Below, one piece after another: positions 1 through 12,044 of a DNA stretch of 64,000 nucleotides (position 1 is its first letter; each line of letters begins with the position of its first letter). The notes beneath the pieces were generated by a model, which searched no databases, was not told where the DNA came from, and was given only the letters and a program-made list of their open reading frames with translations. This DNA comes from Aulostomus chinensis (Eukaryota; Chordata; Actinopteri; Syngnathiformes; Aulostomidae), in assembly GCA_037954235.1 (NCBI GenBank), contig JBBMOA010000002.1, forward strand, positions 18,885,009-18,949,008, read 5' to 3'. A program made the position numbers and the translations under genes.

Positions 1-3000
1 AAAATCATAATACTAATTTACCCAAAGCAATGTGGTGTCTCTGTGGGTGGCAGCACTGGGTCCAACTTCTATTAAAAACGCTTAGCCCTCACATCATCTG
101 ATGAGCTCCAGTACTGAATGGATCACAAATCAGTGGAGACATTCAGCACGCAGCAATGCCAGTTATTAACAAGAATCAATTATGACAATATGACCAACAT
201 TGTGCTTCATATTCAAGAAACTGGGCTTCACATGGAATTATTAAAAAAAAATCATGAATTTAATATTAAATTTCCTTTTTATTATATCAGAAACTTTCAG
301 TGATTGGTGCTTGACAGAGTTTGTGAATTCCTGGAACAGAAATTGGATTAAGAAATTACCACTGTTAGACATTACTCACAAAACTATCCATAAAATGTCA
401 AGTAAATACCTACCTAATTAAATTTGTGTAACTAGAACACAGCAAGTAAATATAGAGACCAGCTTAGAAATAAGAGACCCTGCAAACAAGGCCTGCCAAT
501 CCTTACAACAAAATCTCTTCTAGATTCTTTGTGTCCAAACCAAAGATAGTGTACATTGTCCATCCCTGTGTACAATTCTGCAGTGTGAGGCCCCTGGTTC
601 CCTGAGCTGAATGCAGTCTGTTCTTGTGCTCTGGTCTCTGAATGCTATCTCAGAGCAGCAGTGCCCAGAATGCTGCCTATTCCCACACCCAGCAAATGCC
701 ACCAGGGGATAAGGAAAACACAATTGATAGAAAGAGTGTTCTTTTCCATAGGTTCCCACCAGCATGTTGCAAACTGCTTCCGGTACCTTATCAAAGAACA
801 AATGCCTTTGAAAACAGGGAAACAAAGCACCAGCCTGCATTGTTGCCTGCTTTGTGACAGTAATAATCTGGCTTCTCCATCACCCACCGAAGTAACCTCC
901 ACCTAACATTCTTGTTGTGGTGGCCTTGCAGGGAGCCAGCCACATGCCATCTGCTGCTGTCCATTAAAGACAGCACTGACTGGCCATCCGGCAGCACACA
1001 TACAGGTATCTATATAGAAAATGTCTCATCTCAATTTTGTGTTGTTACTTTTTGCAATAGTATTCATCACCCATGTCTGTATTATTCTCTAACAATCACA
1101 CAAATATGCAAGATGAGAAACTGCAGCAATTCTTTTCAGGAATCCCCTTGAACATGAACATCCTGTGGCCCTGAGAATGTATGATTCTGAATCTTTTATA
1201 CCTTTTCACAAAAACAGCGCAATTCAGTTTTGCTACTTAGCCCCACAGTAGAGTACCATCTTCTGGTGATCTGCGGTACTGGATTCACAAGCATAAGCCT
1301 CAACTCAGCTACTTGTGTACAATCATTTGCTCCTGAAGGTCCTCTGATAACAGGCTTATGAGTCAAACACAAGACCAGCTGCACCATTTTAGCAACTTTT
1401 CACCTTAACATCTTTATTAGAAATACATTTTCCTTTAAAATTTCAGCACGGCACATATTTGTATCTTTATAATTAAGGCTTTAGGAAATCAAGAAGTACA
1501 TAACTAATGTGCACGATATGCTTTGTATTCAGTTTGTAGTTTTGTGCCTCGACTTGTTCTCCAGTCATATTATACACCAACCAAAATGCTGGGCTTTTTG
1601 TGCAACCAATTATAATCTACTATAATTGGTATTTTATTGTTCTGCTTTGGGTTTTAAAATAGAAACACATTTAAAAGTAATCTCACCTGCAATTTTACAG
1701 AATGTGGTGAATTCAAAAACACATGCACCATTACTGAGATATTGTTAAATAAGGGTCTTCAAATGATTGTCAGTGCTAAAAATAATGCCATCAAGAGCTG
1801 ACTTTGTCAGGTACTGCACTGAAGAATTTTCATTTTTACCTATTTTGCTGAATATGGAACACATCTTAATAACAACTGTGTCTGTCTACTGGATTAAGGA
1901 GTTGAAAACCCGTTTCCAAAACTGGGAGAGAGTCATTGGCACTAAAAGATGAATAGATCAGTAGAAGTGTCACTATCCTTCCTTGCTTATGACACCTAGA
2001 CCATTGATAATTACTCACTAGATGAAAGCTGCTGTGAAAAAAAAGAAAAAAATGTATCTTGTGATTTCTGCAACTAAATGTGTTGCAGATAAGTAGATAG
2101 ATGAAGTAATACTTCCATTCATGAATGTTATCACCACTCATTGTTATTGTTTTTTCTTAGGTGTAAAAATCATGCCAAACAAATGTGCTATTTTCCAAAA
2201 AACACAAATAAAAACAATTAGGCAAATGAAAACCTAAATCTATAAAATATCCATGGTAAAAATGTCCATATATTAATTTCACAGTTTAGCATTAATATGA
2301 CTTGACACGTAAGATTTTAGTGAGACAGACAAAAAAAATGCTGTTCACCAAAAATTTAAATGCTACACGAATCAATAAACAAATTACCAATTTTTTTTTT
2401 TAATTAAATCACTGCAATTATCAAATTTCTCCACAGATGAGCAAGGAACCAAAAATGCCTCAAGAGGAATAAAATAAGTCTCTCTGGATCATGGTCACAT
2501 AAAGGTCTTTCTTTTTTTGTAAATTTTTTTGTGCACATTCACACATTCTGTTAAGATTTGCTGATTTGCAAAAGGAGCGCCAGGAGAAACACACTGCCAT
2601 TGCCATTGTGCCTCTGCTCTGTTGTAGGTATCCACTGAGCCTCGGTGAGGGCTGCTCTGCATCCTCACTGCCCGAAGGCTGGTTTCCTAATCATATTAAT
2701 GAGGGAGCGATGCTCCAACCTGTGCTGCAGAGCTGCTGTCTATGCTCAAGGAGCAGTCCTATTTACACTGTACCTATATTAATCTGACAGCCTTGATCAA
2801 GGAACAGAAAATAAAACCCCTAAGGCTTCTATTGATCAACCTTGAGTCTTACTCTAACACTGTTGTGAGGAGCTGGTTAGCTATTACAAATGTTAGTGTG
2901 TTCAATGAATTATTTCATCAGAAAAAGCATGCTGCATTAAGTATTTATTTTGAAGTAAACAATTTCAAAGGGTTGTCCATAAGATATCATCCCTGTTGAG

Positions 3001-3380
3001 ACCAGCCTCCAAAAATGCAGCCTATTCTTATATCTACTGAGAGAGCGGAATCACACTTAAGGTGGACGTCAATGGCAGGATGCGTCCAGCATCTCTTAGA
3101 TTCTGGGGCGGACGTCCTCCATGGAGCACTAAGCACTGCATGAACATATTATTGCAAAAGGTAGAAAAATCAACAGGCTTTCAGTATCTAAAAACAGCAG
3201 ATAATACTGTATTTCTCCTCAAATTAATTGTACTAAATTATCTGTAATTTATGACCCGGTTCATTAATGTAAGCTATGAGAGAGCTGAATCTGCAAATGG
3301 TAGAAGAACGTTGATTACAACATCATGAAAAAGATTAAGGAATAAAATACAATGGAGTGCCGAGTGTATTTGTTGTAAAT
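1..3380. other. Non-coding AT-rich stretch, no gene recognised
   Basis: The short open frames here (all under 110 codons) have no recognisable domain, no consistent coding composition and no convincing splice-site context. Short homopolymers such as the T run near 2391 are present. A somewhat GC-richer patch at about 520-1000 carries overlapping open frames on both strands, which is what unselected GC-richer DNA tends to give. I see no transposon ends or RNA genes. Confidence 0.6.
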
Positions 3381-3600
3381 AATCAGTAATATAATTACCC
3401 GTGGAGACCTGCCTTCTCAGTGATTTCCTAAATGTTTACTAATGGACTCTCTCTCTTAGCCATTCTATTACAGAGAATTGTTGAGTGTTGCCCTGGAGGC
3501 TTATATCTCTCCAAGGGCCATGGGCCTGGTTAATGGATGACCCACTTGTTAGCTAATTGCTGCGGTGTCCCTGAACACAAAGGAAATGTTAAATTATGTT
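3381..3600. other. Candidate conserved non-coding block
   Basis: This segment is less AT-rich and less repetitive than its surroundings. It contains a TTAGCTAATTGCTG stretch (a homeodomain-type TAATT core) and paired GGCC/CCATGG-like elements near 3517-3530. That texture resembles vertebrate conserved non-coding elements, but no alignment was possible, so this is inference from composition and motifs only. Neither strand shows a supported coding frame. Confidence 0.2.
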
Positions 3601-4407
3601 ATGTGGCTGTTAGATAATGAACTGGAGCAGGCATAGCATTTTCCTTCATGCTTTGAATCCAGTATATACGTACATGTTACGTAGTAAGATGTTTCACACC
3701 AGCAACTGTGTTGAAATATGTGTTGCTCTCAAATGGTTTTGTCTTCTCTGAGTCATTTTGTCATTTCTTCAGTTAATTGCTTTTGATGAATTGAGAAGGG
3801 TTTATTTTTATTATTAATTTAGTATTAAAAAAATCAGTCCTGTTTTATACTGTACACTGAGTCGATGCATGTACTAACCATATTCTCATTATACTGAATC
3901 TGCTGTCTTACTTTGAAACATGAAAGCTGACTTTAGCCAGTTATTTAGATCCACATTCCAACAGTGCAAACATGTAAATCATGACCTCATAAACAGGCAG
4001 GGTCACACAAATCTTAAACAAGGACCTATCACAGTGTGTCTACTGATGTCTCTGCTCTCTAGTAAAAGCCCTGTAAATGAGTGCCTCACAAAGCCAGACA
4101 GCAGAGGAGGGGGAGATAATTGGTTTTAGACTTACAATCACCTAACCTCAATAGAAAAACAAAGTGATTCAAACCAAATGGGTAGTCTGCTTGTTTTAAG
4201 CTCCCTGCCAATAAGATGGAGTTTGTAAAAATGTCCAAAAAAATGTACATTAATGGATTGATGCATCAAGGAAACATGTTTTTTTTTCCCCTTTATGTTT
4301 CAGTTTTCTACCAACAAATTTTCATGTGCCAAGATTGTCAAATAACTGTGAATTGTCATTTTACCTTTTTCCCCCACAGAAATGAATGCATACTTTTGTG
4401 AATGTGA

Positions 4408-4671
4408 GTCAGTCTGAGAAACCTATGTGGCTTTTTAGAATCCCTGAAGTACAGACAGCCTCCTCACCTCTTGGACCTGGAGCCAGGAGTGGAGAGGCCA
4501 GGCTTGGCCAAAGAGTCTCTTTCACCCTCCTCTGAGGATTTGTTTTCACTGGAGGACATGCTGGAACACAGTGCCATGTTTGAATTCTACTGGCACTTTT
4601 TTCAAATAGTAGCCATAGCCAATTGGAGAACCCTGGCTGATGATTTTATTCAATATTTAACGTCCTAGGGC
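4408..4671 (+). other. Doubtful exon-like open frame, 87 codons plus stop
   Basis: A plus-strand frame stays open from 4408 to the TAG at 4669. It has no upstream ATG in frame. A possible acceptor AG preceded by a short T run ends at 4438, after which the frame reads on through an acidic, Ser/Glu/Leu-rich segment (including SEDLFSLEDMLEH) and then an aromatic hydrophobic segment (FEFYWHF). The first 130 bases are clearly GC-richer than the flanks, and the amino-acid mix is more protein-like than in neighbouring frames. Against a real exon: I recognise no family, I see no clear donor or nearby AATAAA, and a frame of this length can occur by chance. Treat it as a candidate last exon or a chance frame. 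Confidence 0.15.
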
Positions 4672-7600
4672 AGAATCTCTGGCAGTGTGGGATAAACAAC
4701 CAGAGCAGCAGTGGGTAAGGAATGAAATAATTAACTCAAGCTATTTTTCTTTAGATATCTTACAATTGAAATCACTCAAATACCAGAAATTACACTTTTC
4801 AAACCCTTTTCATGCCCGTAGTTTTGTTACAGCTTTATCGTCAGTATCAGCAGCCTGTGTTTATTCAACCCTCAATTACCAAAGGCTCAGCCGGCAGGCC
4901 TTTAATTGATTACTTTAATTGATTGGCTTGGGGGGAGGGGGGGTAACCATGGCTGAAAAAGCAGTTTGTCTTAATCATTTGAGAGGAAATTTAGTAAGGG
5001 TCTTGATTTCCTCCAGCTGATCACCCCTGTGTCGCAAGAAAGTGCAGAATGGGAGGAGGTGTGTGAAAATTTCTAGTTTCACATCAAAGAAGAGGAGGAT
5101 AATTTACAAATGCTAAAGATATTTGTAAAATTTAGTTCCCCTCCCTAGAAAATAATCATCTACATTTGCTTCACTCCCACCCAGCTGAACTGACGGGCTG
5201 AGGTTCATATTTTGAAGGCTTTATCATTTGACATCAACCTAAGTGGACTAAATATAAAAAAATCCATATGCTAATTCTGAACTGAGCATATCTTAACATG
5301 GATTTCAAGTCAGCCCGCGTAGAAATTAAAAACAAGGTGAAAGGAAGAATATACAGATGTATTTGTTTAGGTTGATATGAAACTTATGTGGCCTATATGA
5401 CCTTTAAGAGACACACATATTCACTGCAATGATCATTTTAGCAAACAGATTTAACATCTGAATTTCTCTTATATATTCATTTTTTAAATTTTCCTGTCTA
5501 TCATTTATTTCCGTACATCCTATAAATATGTAGGGTGAGCAAACAAATTCCCTTCCCTTTTTAATAATACCAGTGGAGAGATATCTGATATATACAAGCA
5601 CCTAAAATAAAAGAACATCTGCACGTACTGATTTTCTGTCACTTCAGTGGATTTCTGATCCTGACAAGTACCCACTGAAGGGATTTAGTAAAACCTCAGC
5701 ATTCTGTGTTTTTCCTTTCTTTTGGTTTACCTTATCAACCGCCTTATGAGAGCGCTATAAATCAATAAGTAACATTATTGGTGGCATTTCTAATGTTTGT
5801 GTGGTGACTGCTTGGATGGTTTATGTAAAAATAAGTTCATGACACGCAAGCTGCTAAACAGACTCAAATGTTTTGCTGAGTGACTGTCATTTATTCTGTC
5901 ACTGTCGTTAGGAAAATCAAAGTGAAATGTAGGCTGTGAGTGTACATTTACCAGCAGGTGGACATAAATTGTAGTACAAATGATAAGAATTACACCAAGG
6001 TTTTTGTTCTACCATAACAAGTTGAAACAAAGATGGGGGGAAAATTCTGCAATCCCACAAGCTGTCAATGAAGCCATGTAGCTGTTCACAGAACTTGAGT
6101 TGTGAAACAGCTGGAGGTTACGGCAGCCTTTCCTGTGGATGTGAATGGGTCTGAGAGTTTTCCCTCACTTCTAGACGGTTGAGAAAAGGTGGTGGGTGAG
6201 TGATAATTAGGACAAGCATTTCTTTGTGGCTCTTAACAGCCAAAAGCAGAAGTATTTTAAAGCTGCAGATATAAACACAAAAGTAGCTCCGCAAAAAATC
6301 AACGTGTTAGTGAGGCAGATGGTGCTCAACTATATTTGGAATAGATCATGTACTGACTTATCTGGAATGCTTACTTGAAATAACCTATAACTCTGTTGTG
6401 GACAGTGTCAAGATTATCTTCTATAATAAAGGTCACTATTGATCTGGAATGCATTAGTGTGTGATAAACTGCTCATGCAAATGATCTTGGTAAAGAGAAA
6501 TGAGAAAGACAATTCAGATAATGACAACAATGCTCTTCCACAACAGTAATCTGTCCTAATGGCCAGCTTTTATTTGACGTAGGAAATGTGGACTTAATTT
6601 AACCTTTTTTTGCTAATGTATTTATTCGGGGAGCTATTTACAACTTTAACCTGTGAAATTATGACAACACCGACCTTTGCTATGTATAACTCCTTTAACC
6701 TGTCTGGCTTCATTCATGTTTGCTTACAGTTTGGCCTTTAGCTGGTGGTAATTGGTCTCTGCCTGGCACTAATAGCTACTGGATAAGAATGTTATTCCCC
6801 TGTCTGTTCAGAGGATAATGACAAGAGGCCAGAATGACCTTGTCTGGGTGGGAGCAGCGTTCCTCCTTCTGAGAGAGGCCACTCTACAAGGCTCCCACTA
6901 GGCTCTGGTGTCTATCAGCATCTGAAACTCCGGCGTTGAAGCGGTGCCGCAGGCCAGCCAAGCACAACCATGAGTTGCTGGGAGCAGTTAGCACGCCCCC
7001 TCACAGACAAGATGAGCAAACTTTCTCATGGTCCTTTGGCCACAGCCATTTATTTCAGTCCTGGTCTACACTGTGCAAGTACTAACAACTGTTTAAATTA
7101 ATACTTCCAGACTTTAAAAAGAGACCAGTAATACAGTATAACAACAAGTCAATATAAAATTCTGGAATTATTATGCTATAATTAGTTTGAATAATTCAAT
7201 AAAGTTCTAAGTACCCATGGCATAAGTGCAAGAACTGAAAATGGCACAACTGCTATAGGTTTTAGTGTGTCTACTGTATTCAGTTCTTGTTTTCTCTAAG
7301 TGGGCTGATTGAGTCTGCTGAGATGATATCGTGGATTTTGTTGGCTGTAAATTAATCTTTTACTTTCTGTGATCGATGCAAATATGAGGGGGGAGGACTA
7401 AACAAGTTCTCAGCATCTTCTGACTTATTTCACACATGAATAGTATTATTCAAGTTGCCCTTTTATTTGTTATTGATGAACTTAATACTTTTTTATACTG
7501 TAGATCAGTCTTTTATAGAAAGGTCATTTTAACATGTTAAATTGAATATACTAAAATATTTAACATTTGAAATTTCTTTCTATATAAAACGATTTCTATT

Positions 7601-8082
7601 TATGTAACTGTAATTGTGTAACTCTTAATGTCTAGTGACTGTATTTATACACAGTACCTTGAGTACTGACTGTAATTTAAGGTCCTACAGTCAGTAATGA
7701 TAAGGAACTCAGATCTCATCTTACTGCAACAAAACACACTGAAAGGCCTCCTCTCGCTAAGAACTAAATGAGTGACACTCAAGCTTGATTGGTCCAGAGC
7801 TGCGTTTGGTGCTCAGGGATGTAGCTAAGTTCAAGTACTGGAACAGTGGGCCAGATTATAAGCTTTGTGTCAGAGCTCAGCCTCGGGGTTTTTGTTAGGA
7901 GTTATCACACTCAAAGCCTCTCTAAGCTCTTAGAGCATGTTTAAAACAGAGTGCGTGTGGTGTGTGTATCACCGTATCATCTGTTGACATACAAAGTACT
8001 GGGTCTGTGATTGTTCTTTTTGAGTGGAAATAGATCCATGGTGGCAAAATATGTTTTTCAGAGCAGAAACACAAGCGTGCAT
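4672..8082. other. Non-coding stretch; candidate conserved block at about 6550-6900
   Basis: No gene or transposon was recognised. A duplicated TTTAATTGATT sits at about 4903-4927, next to a G-rich run near 4931-4942. The 6550-6900 part is notable for evenly mixed sequence with several TAAT-type cores and a GGTGGTAATTGG element near 6743, which looks like a vertebrate enhancer but is unproven. The sequence from 7080 to 7700 is strongly AT-rich and featureless. Confidence 0.4.
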
Positions 8083-8101
8083 GCACACACACACACACAC
8101 A
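8083..8101. repeat. (CA)9 microsatellite
   Basis: An uninterrupted CA dinucleotide run is visible directly. A GT tract about 240 bases downstream has the opposite strand sense. Confidence 0.95.
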
Positions 8102-8338
8102 AACATTTTCCTTGTTATTCTCTCTTTCTACCTCATTCCATTCTGTCACTCCATCTCTCTCCAGCGCTGTGCTACTCTTCCCAGATGAATGTTTCATGAG
8201 GCAGCCCCCATATCCTCTCCTAGAATAACGTCCTCTAGATATGTCCAAGAGATTATATGACACATCACTCAGTCACATTTACCTCAGACTGCAAATCTCA
8301 CGACCCAACACAAATGCATCTTTATCAGAACTAAGAGA

Positions 8339-8391
8339 AGTGTGTGTGTGTGTGTGCGTAGGTGTGTGTGTGTGTGTGGGGGGGGGGGGGG
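8339..8391. repeat. Interrupted (GT)n microsatellite ending in a 14-base G run
   Basis: Two GT arrays are separated by a short CGTAG interruption, and the second passes straight into an uninterrupted run of 14 guanines at about 8378-8391. Long G runs are prone to slippage and to sequencing or assembly error, so the exact length is uncertain. Confidence 0.9.
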
Positions 8392-9149
8392 ACGGGACAG
8401 TGCAAAAGCAGATTTGAATATCCAAAACTGATTGTCAAGTAGTGTTTGCAGTCAAAGAATTATCAAAGGGTTTATCCTTTTCAGATGTGAAAGTCAAAAG
8501 TGGGTCACACGCTACATTCACTGTAATATCACAGTAAATATTCACAAGCTCATCATTATTTAATCACCCCCTAATGGAAAAGATCCCCACCCCAAATATA
8601 GACCCACCTCCAAAGTTAATAATTCTCAAATATGTTAACAGCTGTAAACTTCATGCAGTTAGCCTGCCTGTCCTGCCTTTCAACCCTTGTTGAAGACTAG
8701 TTCTAATTTATGAGATGTTCTACCTGCATGCATTCCAATATTACCTATGGCACTGACATACCAATTACAAATACATGTATGTGAGCGTATAACCTCCAAT
8801 AAACTCAACAGATACAGTCAAAAGTCAACTGAATATTGATCCAAATGAACAAGGTTTGTTTATGTAACATAAACATGATATTTATCATTATTGTGTTTAT
8901 TTTGCTCATACGGGTCATCACTGACCAGGTCATCGATGTGGAAATACAAGAAGGCCCAATAATCATTGGGCTTTATTGTCCTTTTTCTTTTGAGCAATTC
9001 AGTCTGATTTGTTTTTAAGAAGTTTTAATAGTCATTGAACACTAATGAAATGTGTCCTCTCCATTTAACCCACTCTCTATGGATCAGTAAACATGCCACA
9101 GCCACATTCAGCACTAGATCTTTCATCTGGAGCACCAACAGGAATATTG
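8392..9149. other. Non-coding stretch, nothing recognised
   Basis: AT-rich unique sequence with only short unrelated open frames. No repeat ends, RNA genes or conserved-looking blocks were seen. Confidence 0.55.
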
Positions 9150-9311
9150 ACCTAACATACATGTCCCAAAGAACCTGCCGGAAACCCACTCACACACAGG
9201 GTGAATATGCACACTCTACACAGATTGGAATGGGAGAGCCAGGACTCAAACCTGGGATCTTACTAATGTGAGGCCACAGTGCTTACCACCAAACCACTGT
9301 GCTACCAGCTT
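9150..9311 (-). mobile_element. tRNA-promoter SINE-like repeat, minus strand
   Basis: Read on the minus strand, this segment carries an A-box-like element (TAGCACAGTGG, 9294-9304) and a B-box-like element (GGTTTGAGTCC, 9242-9252) about 45 bases apart, the layout of a tRNA-type internal RNA polymerase III promoter. It continues into the CACACA/CACTC part seen in a dispersed repeat common in fish genomes. A second, shorter copy lies at 11952-12044. It is unlikely to be a functional tRNA because the arms do not form a convincing cloverleaf and the repeat extends past the B box. The family name is not known to me with certainty, and both outer limits are approximate. Confidence 0.6.
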
Positions 9312-11951
9312 TTCTACAGGGACCCTTGACCATTACAGCTACTGTCTAGTTGAATATATAATTTATATATTTGTTTTTTGTTTTTTTTTAATTTTATATT
9401 TATTAGCCTACTGCTTTCCTTATCGTGTTTGCTTTGATCATTCCAATATATGTTATATCACTTTGACAGAACAAGATGCCGTATTTACTTGTGTTAGCAG
9501 CTGGAGCATGCCCCTGTTGTAAGGTAATAATATATGCTAGCATAAAGATGAGTTGTGTTAACTGTATGAACCTTGGCTCTCTGTTAAGCCCTGCTGTTTA
9601 ATCAGTGGTAAATTATACTGTCCTGCCTGCCATGGCAATTTGTCAGCACATATTGATGTGTGCTGGCAACCATGTGGAACATTGTTGCTTCTATTACTAA
9701 TTCTGTGGATGTGTTTATGTAAAGCTCCAACCACTGATCTTTTCATTGTCCTCGCTACACTTGAACTACATCAGGGTATATTTGAAATATTCTATTGATT
9801 GATTCAACCAAAGGAAGCATTGACATCTTTTCCTTCTCAGTCAGACTGATTCACCAAAATCACAACGCGCTTTGTCTGAAACATATCACTTCATTTAACT
9901 GACAACATATGTTACATCTATCAGGATTTCTTCCAAGGACTAAAAGTAGAACATTTATTGGTATGCTATTTCATATTGTGATATTGATTATTGAATTAAT
10001 TCTTTTTTTCTCCAAATATTTATATAGTTGTGTCGCATATCGTGAGACAGCCAAATCTGATCATACCAAATTGCTTGCCATTTAAAATGTAAAAATTATA
10101 CCGTAACCATAGACATGTACTGAGATGTGAATAGAATTGGTGATGCTCATCAATAGTGGATATATTTCATGGAACTGAAACACACTGAATTTATTTAATA
10201 CGAGATGAGTTGATTCACAAAGCAGCCACACTAGGCATACATTACACAGAAATGTCGCAAAGCTTCACTACATAGCTAAGCAAAGCTACATTTGCTACAC
10301 TTGTGGGAAATGTAGTAACACTGCTGCTTGAATTGAGACTAATGTGCAACCCTACTGCATTCACAACAATAAAATGACTGCTAAGATCATACTCTTCCTG
10401 ATACTCCTTGGAATAGTTTTGCTATAGTGAACAGAACATTTTGACTCTGGGTCAGTTGATGCCCGGTGGGCTGCTGGTGGGTTTGTCAAATTGTTAAATT
10501 GCCTTTTAAAGCAGACCTTTATTAACATTAACTTCCAACTCACCTCTCAGGGCCTCGAAGTGACTGAGTCTTTCGTTTATCATCCAAGGATATGTAGGTT
10601 TTTCTCCTACAAAAGTACTGCATAATATTCTTTTCAGTATACAGGTCTCTTTACTATACAGGTTTTTCTACAGTGCTCTATGTTCAAGCCAGTTCTTAAA
10701 TTTTAATGCAACATAACTTCATTGCATTCAAAGTGAGATCAAAGAATTCTGGTTCTCTGTTTGATGTATCCTCTATTTGAAGTTTTTCCAAAGACAGAGA
10801 GTGTAAAACAAAAGTTTACATATTCTTGCCTTTGTGGGAGCAACTTCTTGTCCACAATGTATCGATCCCACTTTCAGAAAAAAGAGTAAGTAGAAGAAGA
10901 CCTGAGGTTTTTGTTTGAATCATGTTGCATTGTCAATACAAGGCCAGCAGCATTTTCCTGGCTGGTCTGACAGAGCTGAACTCAAGTGAGGAAATAAGAG
11001 ACAGATTTATCATATCAATCGAAAAAAGGTTGATGGGACATGAGAAAACAGTGACCAAGCCTGTCCTGATGGTCAACCATACCTTGGAGAAAGTATCACC
11101 TACTGACAGTGACTGACAGATAGAAGAAGCAGTGTTGTTGCAATGCTGAATGGAACGTCACCGCAACACAAGAGGTGTGATTACGAGCTGTCAAAGCAGC
11201 ATGAGGCAGCTGACAATGAAAACACACTCAGCCAAGAGTGGCCGAGACTGCTGCTGTGTATTCATTGACAAAACTTGAAAAGAAGGCAGCCTTTAGAGCG
11301 CACTACATGTTTATATGCTAGTATGTCTGTTCTGTGTAAACATGTTGAGACCTTGCTATGATTTCACTTGCTAAATATGCTTAGAAAGTTGTACTGACTG
11401 TATTCACACAAGGGGAGCAGCAATTTTAAGAGCAAAACAAATTGTCAAAGTGCCAAATGCATTTTCTTTTATCAAAACTATTTTTTTTCAGTAGGTAGAA
11501 CTGAGCATGATACTGGCCTTTAGTAGATGACATATTGTATTGAGCAGTGAACAGAATATGTGCTGTGTTGATATTAGTTGATTGACCAGCATCTAATACA
11601 AACAGCGTGCTTCAAAAACTTCAGTCTAAAAACATTATTTGGGTTTCAGCTCAGTCTGGATTTGACTTCTGACTGACACGATACAATGAGATTAGATCTG
11701 ACAAAACTGAAAAGTAGGTTACTATACTATACTTTTCTGGGTATGATAGACGAAACATAAATATATAAATTCACTGAGAAGGGCTGCTAAAACTTGATGT
11801 TTGTATATTGTTAAAACAAATGCATTCGAACATATATGCATATACAGTATATACTGTATTTGCACATGATGTAAGTAAACCTCTGGGTGACATCACAAAG
11901 TACATGTCCATGATCATTTAACTATCCTATCCTATTACTAAAAAAAACCCA
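9312..11951. other. Non-coding stretch, nothing recognised
   Basis: Unique AT-rich sequence. The longest frame (10922-11116, 64 codons) has no recognisable domain. A perfect 18-bp AT-rich palindrome lies at 11842-11859. No RNA gene or complete transposon was seen. Confidence 0.55.
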
Positions 11952-12044
11952 ATACAATACACAAGGAGAACATGCAAACTCCACACAGAAAGACCCCGTG
12001 CCTGAGGCGGGGCCCGAACCCATAACATTCTTACTGTGAGGTAA
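11952..12044 (-). mobile_element. Truncated second copy of the tRNA-promoter SINE-like repeat
   Basis: On the minus strand the segment shows a degenerate B box (GGTTCGGGCC at about 12011-12020) followed by the GTTTGCATGTTCTCC block (11968-11982). The A-box end is lost: similarity stops at about 12042, after the GTGAGG motif. It has the same orientation as the copy at 9150-9311. I recognise it from memory as a common fish interspersed repeat; no database was consulted. Confidence 0.6.

Noticed and set aside
5951..5964. Second CTCF site (CCAGCAGGTGGACA)
   Set aside because: It lacks the GGC after the AGGT core and matches clearly fewer positions than the 16557 site.
9150..9311. A tRNA gene on the minus strand
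   Set aside because: A-box and B-box-like elements are present, but no convincing cloverleaf forms and a repeat body with a second copy at 11952 extends beyond the B box, so a SINE-like repeat fits better.
11842..11859. Perfect 18-bp palindrome ATACAGTATATACTGTAT
   Set aside because: AT-rich palindromes of this size are expected in 64 kb of AT-rich DNA; no flanking structure supports a function.
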